From: BPJU01 sp964425225
GTDB lineage: Bacteria > Planctomycetota > Planctomycetia > Pirellulales > Pirellulaceae
Assembly (NCBI GenBank): GCA_964425225.1
Contig: CAYRMD010000020.1
Span: 3,372-67,371, forward strand
DNA length: 64,000 nucleotides
Reading direction: 5' to 3'
In this document: positions 61,554-64,000 of the stretch, one piece after another
Numbering within the stretch: position 1 is the first letter of the stretch
Layout of the letters: each line of letters opens with the position of its first letter
Made by a program: the position numbers and the translations under genes
Notes under the pieces: generated by a model
Seen by the model: the letters and a program-made list of their open reading frames with translations, nothing else
Database searches by the model: none
What the model was told of the DNA's origin: nothing

Positions 61554-61901
61554 CGGCGCTCTGGAAAACGCCACGGGGAAACAGCACTCGGCTACGCGTG
61601 CCCTCACCGTGCGCCGATCGTGCGAGCTTTTTAGCCTTCCTACTCCTTTGCGCCTATGCGTCGTTGCGCGAAATCACTCTACATCCTGTAGCCAACCCAA
61701 TGGTAAGGGTCGCAACCCTCGAAGCCCTTGGGCAACCGGGGTGTACGGCCCGAGAATGTCGTTAAGCTAATAGGTGGCTGTCAAAGAGCAAACCGGGCAT
61801 ATCTTGCGCAGCACGAGTTTTGTGGCCTTTTCATTTATCGAGCTTAAACTGTGACGCCTATGGTGAACAAATACCAATCGAGACTAAGGAGGGTGTGACC
61901 C
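61554..61901. other. 348-bp intergenic stretch before the bicupin gene
   Basis: It holds a degenerate inverted type B repeat at 61645-61668 (CCTTTGCGCCTATGCGTCGT, then TGCG). No gene is seen. AAGGAGG at 61888-61894 belongs to the next gene. Confidence 0.5.
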
Positions 61902-62705
61902 GTGACATTGTCTCAACGGCGCGAACACGTGGAAAGTTACCCCAGTAGCGTGCTGCTGGAGCCAGCTCCTGGAATTCAAGTCAGCATGATGGCTTGTGGT
62001 GCTTTGGGAGCATGTGGGCTGACGACTTGTCTTGTGTCCATCGCACCCGGCAAGCAGCTTCCCTACCACACGCATCCGACGGGGGAGGCGATCGTCGTAC
62101 TGGAAGGCCAGGCACTGGCCGATGTCGACTGCCGTCGGTATGTCCTGGAACCCTATGACGCCTTGTATGTTCCCCAGGGGGTAGTACATGGTCTGGCAAG
62201 CGCTCGCAATGACCAACCGGTTTGGCTGGGCACGGCCTTTCCCACTGCAGAAGTCACTCGCCAATTTGTCAATCCTCCAAAGACGCTCACCTGGCAAGCC
62301 ATGCCGCGGCCAAGCGATCCGGAGTCGCTGCGGCTGTGGCGGTTAGCAGAACCCTATTCGATTTCGGATCGCATCGAAACGTGGGATCTTTTCGCTGGCC
62401 GGTGGAAGTCCGAGGGTGTCTGTGGCGGCATTGCTACGTTTGCGCCGGGAGCTGGTTTGGCGTGTCACGTTCACCCATTCGACGAATCAATCACGATCCT
62501 GCAGGGTGTAGCTACGTGCTGGGTAGCTGGCCGACAATACAGCTTATCGGAACGAAGCACCATCCTGGTGCCCTCGCATTTGCCACACCGGTTTATCAAC
62601 ACCGGCCAGCAACCCATGGTAATGTTGTGGGTATATGCAGCCAGTGAACCCGCTCGGACATTCGTGGACCCGAGTTTGTGTGAACCAACGATTCTCGAAA
62701 GATAG
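61902..62705 (+). CDS. Bicupin protein
   Basis: This is a 267-aa protein starting at GTG 61902, set by a near-perfect AAGGAGG 7 bases upstream. It contains two cupin barrels. The first has LPYHTHPTGEAIVVLEGQA and YVPQGVVHGLASA, and the second GLACHVHPFDESITILQGVA and LVPSHLPHRFINTG. Each has the two His and the Glu expected for a bound metal ion. No signal peptide is seen, so it is cytoplasmic. Bicupins include dioxygenases, oxalate decarboxylases and sugar-binding regulators, and this one has no further diagnostic motif. It precedes the sixth sulfatase by 94 bp in the same direction and may be co-transcribed with it. Confidence 0.8.
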   Translation: MTLSQRREHVESYPSSVLLEPAPGIQVSMMACGALGACGLTTCLVSIAPGKQLPYHTHPTGEAIVVLEGQALADVDCRRYVLEPYDALYVPQGVVHGLASARNDQPVWLGTAFPTAEVTRQFVNPPKTLTWQAMPRPSDPESLRLWRLAEPYSISDRIETWDLFAGRWKSEGVCGGIATFAPGAGLACHVHPFDESITILQGVATCWVAGRQYSLSERSTILVPSHLPHRFINTGQQPMVMLWVYAASEPARTFVDPSLCEPTILER

Positions 62706-62799
62706 GCTGGAGATACGCGTGAGGGTACTGTGTAGCGCGGAGCGGACGGTTTCGTGAGGGCATTGGAGCGTGTTGAGTACATCAACAGGAGAACGAACC

Positions 62800-63948
62800 A
62801 TGGGGAGACGACCACAGAAGGCTCTGATTTATGTCTGGCTCGTGGCGATGACTTCCGGTCTTGGGATATTTGGATGGCTAGTGGGTGGCAGGTGCGTCGG
62901 AGCTACTCGTGACGCGGCTTTTCCAGAAAAGCCTAACCTAGTCATTCTATTTGCGGACGATCTTGGGTACGGCGATTTAGGATGTTTCGGCCACCCATCG
63001 ATCCGTACACCACATCTGGACCGGATGGCAGCCGAAGGGATGAAGCTCACCCAGTTCTATGTGGCCGCTCCTGTGTGCACCCCTAGCCGTTCAGCTTTGC
63101 TAACCGGACGTCTACCAATTCGCAATGGCATGTATGGTCAAAGGCGACGCGTATTTTACCCCGACTCGACTGGCGGATTGCCTGATGAGGAACTGACTTT
63201 GGCGGAATTGTTGCGCCAGCGAGGCTACGCGACGGCCTGCATCGGCAAATGGCACCTTGGGCATTTACCCCAGTATTTACCCACGCGCCACGGATTCGAT
63301 TGCTACTTTGGTTTACCTTATTCGAACGATATGCAAAACGTCCGGCAAGGGCATCCTCCACTACCGTTGATGCGTAACGAAGAGATTATCGAGCAGCCGG
63401 TCGATCAATTCACCTTGACTCGCCGCTATACGGAAGAAGCAGTCAACTTCGTTCGCAATTCGAAGGAAAAACCTTTTTTCCTGTATTTGGCATACACCTT
63501 CCCTCATGTACCACTTTATGCATCAAAGGATTTCCGAGGGCGCAGCCGACGTGGGCTTTACGGCGACGTGGTCGAAGAGTTGGACTGGAGCGTCGGCGTG
63601 ATTCTCCAAATGTTGCGGGAGGAAGGCTTGGCGGAGCGAACCTTGGTGTTTTTCACCAGCGACAATGGTCCATGGCTCATCCAGCGATTAAACGGGGGCT
63701 CAGCTGGCTTACTGCGTGACGGAAAAGGGAGCACGTTTGAGGGTGGCATGCGCGTCCCGGCGATCGCCTGGTGGCCGGGTACAATTGCCCCAGGGCAAGT
63801 TTCTATGGAATTGGCCTGTAGCATGGATCTTTTTACGACGGGACTTAAGCTAGCTGGTGCCGAAGTGCCCAGCGATCGCATTATCGACGGGGTGGATATG
63901 ACGCCCATTTTCCGCGGTGAACCGGGATTGCGCCGAGTGATGTTCTAG
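62800..63948 (+). CDS. Type I sulfatase (GALNS-like), short, probably truncated or frameshifted at 3' end
   Basis: The ATG at 62800 has CAGGAG upstream, and the signal segment is IYVWLVAMTSGLGIFGWLVGG. NLVILFADDLGYGDLGCFG, formylglycine site VCTPSRSALLTGRLPIRNGM (C-x-P-S-R), CIGKWHLGHLPQ and FTSDNGPWL form a complete active site. The frame stops at 382 aa, right after EPGLRRVMF, where relatives normally continue with an FYYRG-type strand and a C-terminal subdomain of about 80-100 residues. The +2 frame after the stop continues open (GTSDQLAVNERIG) to the window edge. A single indel or true loss is therefore plausible. It could still fold but may be inactive. Confidence 0.8.
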   Translation: MGRRPQKALIYVWLVAMTSGLGIFGWLVGGRCVGATRDAAFPEKPNLVILFADDLGYGDLGCFGHPSIRTPHLDRMAAEGMKLTQFYVAAPVCTPSRSALLTGRLPIRNGMYGQRRRVFYPDSTGGLPDEELTLAELLRQRGYATACIGKWHLGHLPQYLPTRHGFDCYFGLPYSNDMQNVRQGHPPLPLMRNEEIIEQPVDQFTLTRRYTEEAVNFVRNSKEKPFFLYLAYTFPHVPLYASKDFRGRSRRGLYGDVVEELDWSVGVILQMLREEGLAERTLVFFTSDNGPWLIQRLNGGSAGLLRDGKGSTFEGGMRVPAIAWWPGTIAPGQVSMELACSMDLFTTGLKLAGAEVPSDRIIDGVDMTPIFRGEPGLRRVMF

Positions 63949-64000
63949 GAACGTCTGATCAACTGGCGGTAAACGAGCGTATTGGCTCGATGGATAGTGT

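Overview
The window looks like a chromosomal segment of a planctomycete, most likely Pirellulales-like. This is inferred from gene content, not from a marker-gene search. The pointers are six type I sulfatases, a PVC-type protein ending in a cytochrome c domain, an octaheme cytochrome fused to HEAT- and TPR-like repeats, a Ser/Thr kinase with C-terminal TPRs, a DUF3179 protein, paired Lpx lipid A genes, long gaps between genes, and dispersed short intergenic repeats. No prophage, integrase, transposase gene or CRISPR array was seen.

Layout. 1-9.9 kb: a cut-off AcuI/YhdH-type reductase, a Tat-exported DMFase-beta-like protein, the octaheme cytochrome-TPR protein, a rhomboid protease, a FluC-DUF190 pair, tRNA-Pro(GGG), and pyrF convergent with ndk. 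10-18.4 kb: a possible small secreted protein, an MFS transporter, a YqaA/VTT membrane protein, then an FHA-like/GAF/class III cyclase followed by a TPR Ser/Thr kinase. 18.4-20.4 kb: a 2-kb gene-free stretch with repeats. 20.4-37.3 kb: an outer-membrane beta-barrel-like protein, a J-like membrane protein, an ArnT/PMT-like glycosyltransferase that overlaps the end of the convergent PVC cytochrome gene by 4 bp, lpxD-lpxI, a large MscK-like channel and an App1-type phosphatase. 37.5-47 kb: a Gfo/Idh/MocA oxidoreductase divergent from a TauD-like dioxygenase and a second MFS transporter, then a PhoD-like phosphatase and a Tricorn-type protease.

47.2-50.9 kb holds a compact four-gene unit on the minus strand: an ECF sigma factor, a membrane protein overlapping it by 4 bp (candidate anti-sigma factor), and two secreted, highly charged Pro/Arg/Glu-rich coiled-coil proteins, one of which carries eight decapeptide repeats. 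A clean intrinsic terminator follows. This is the best candidate here for a poorly described system, probably an envelope-stress or envelope-structure regulon.

51.4-60.2 kb: arsC and five sulfatases in the same orientation, four of them closely spaced like an operon. 60.4-63.9 kb: a DUF3179 protein, a bicupin and a sixth sulfatase that seems to lose its C-terminal subdomain through a stop or frameshift near the window edge. The sulfatases suggest breakdown of sulfated polysaccharides. No formylglycine-generating enzyme is encoded in the window.

At least three families of dispersed short repeats occupy the gaps: a palindromic GCTCCCTNACGGTCGCGGCT type, an AACGCAAAGGCGCNAAGGCGC type often next to it, and a looser TCTYGATTGTAGGTG type.
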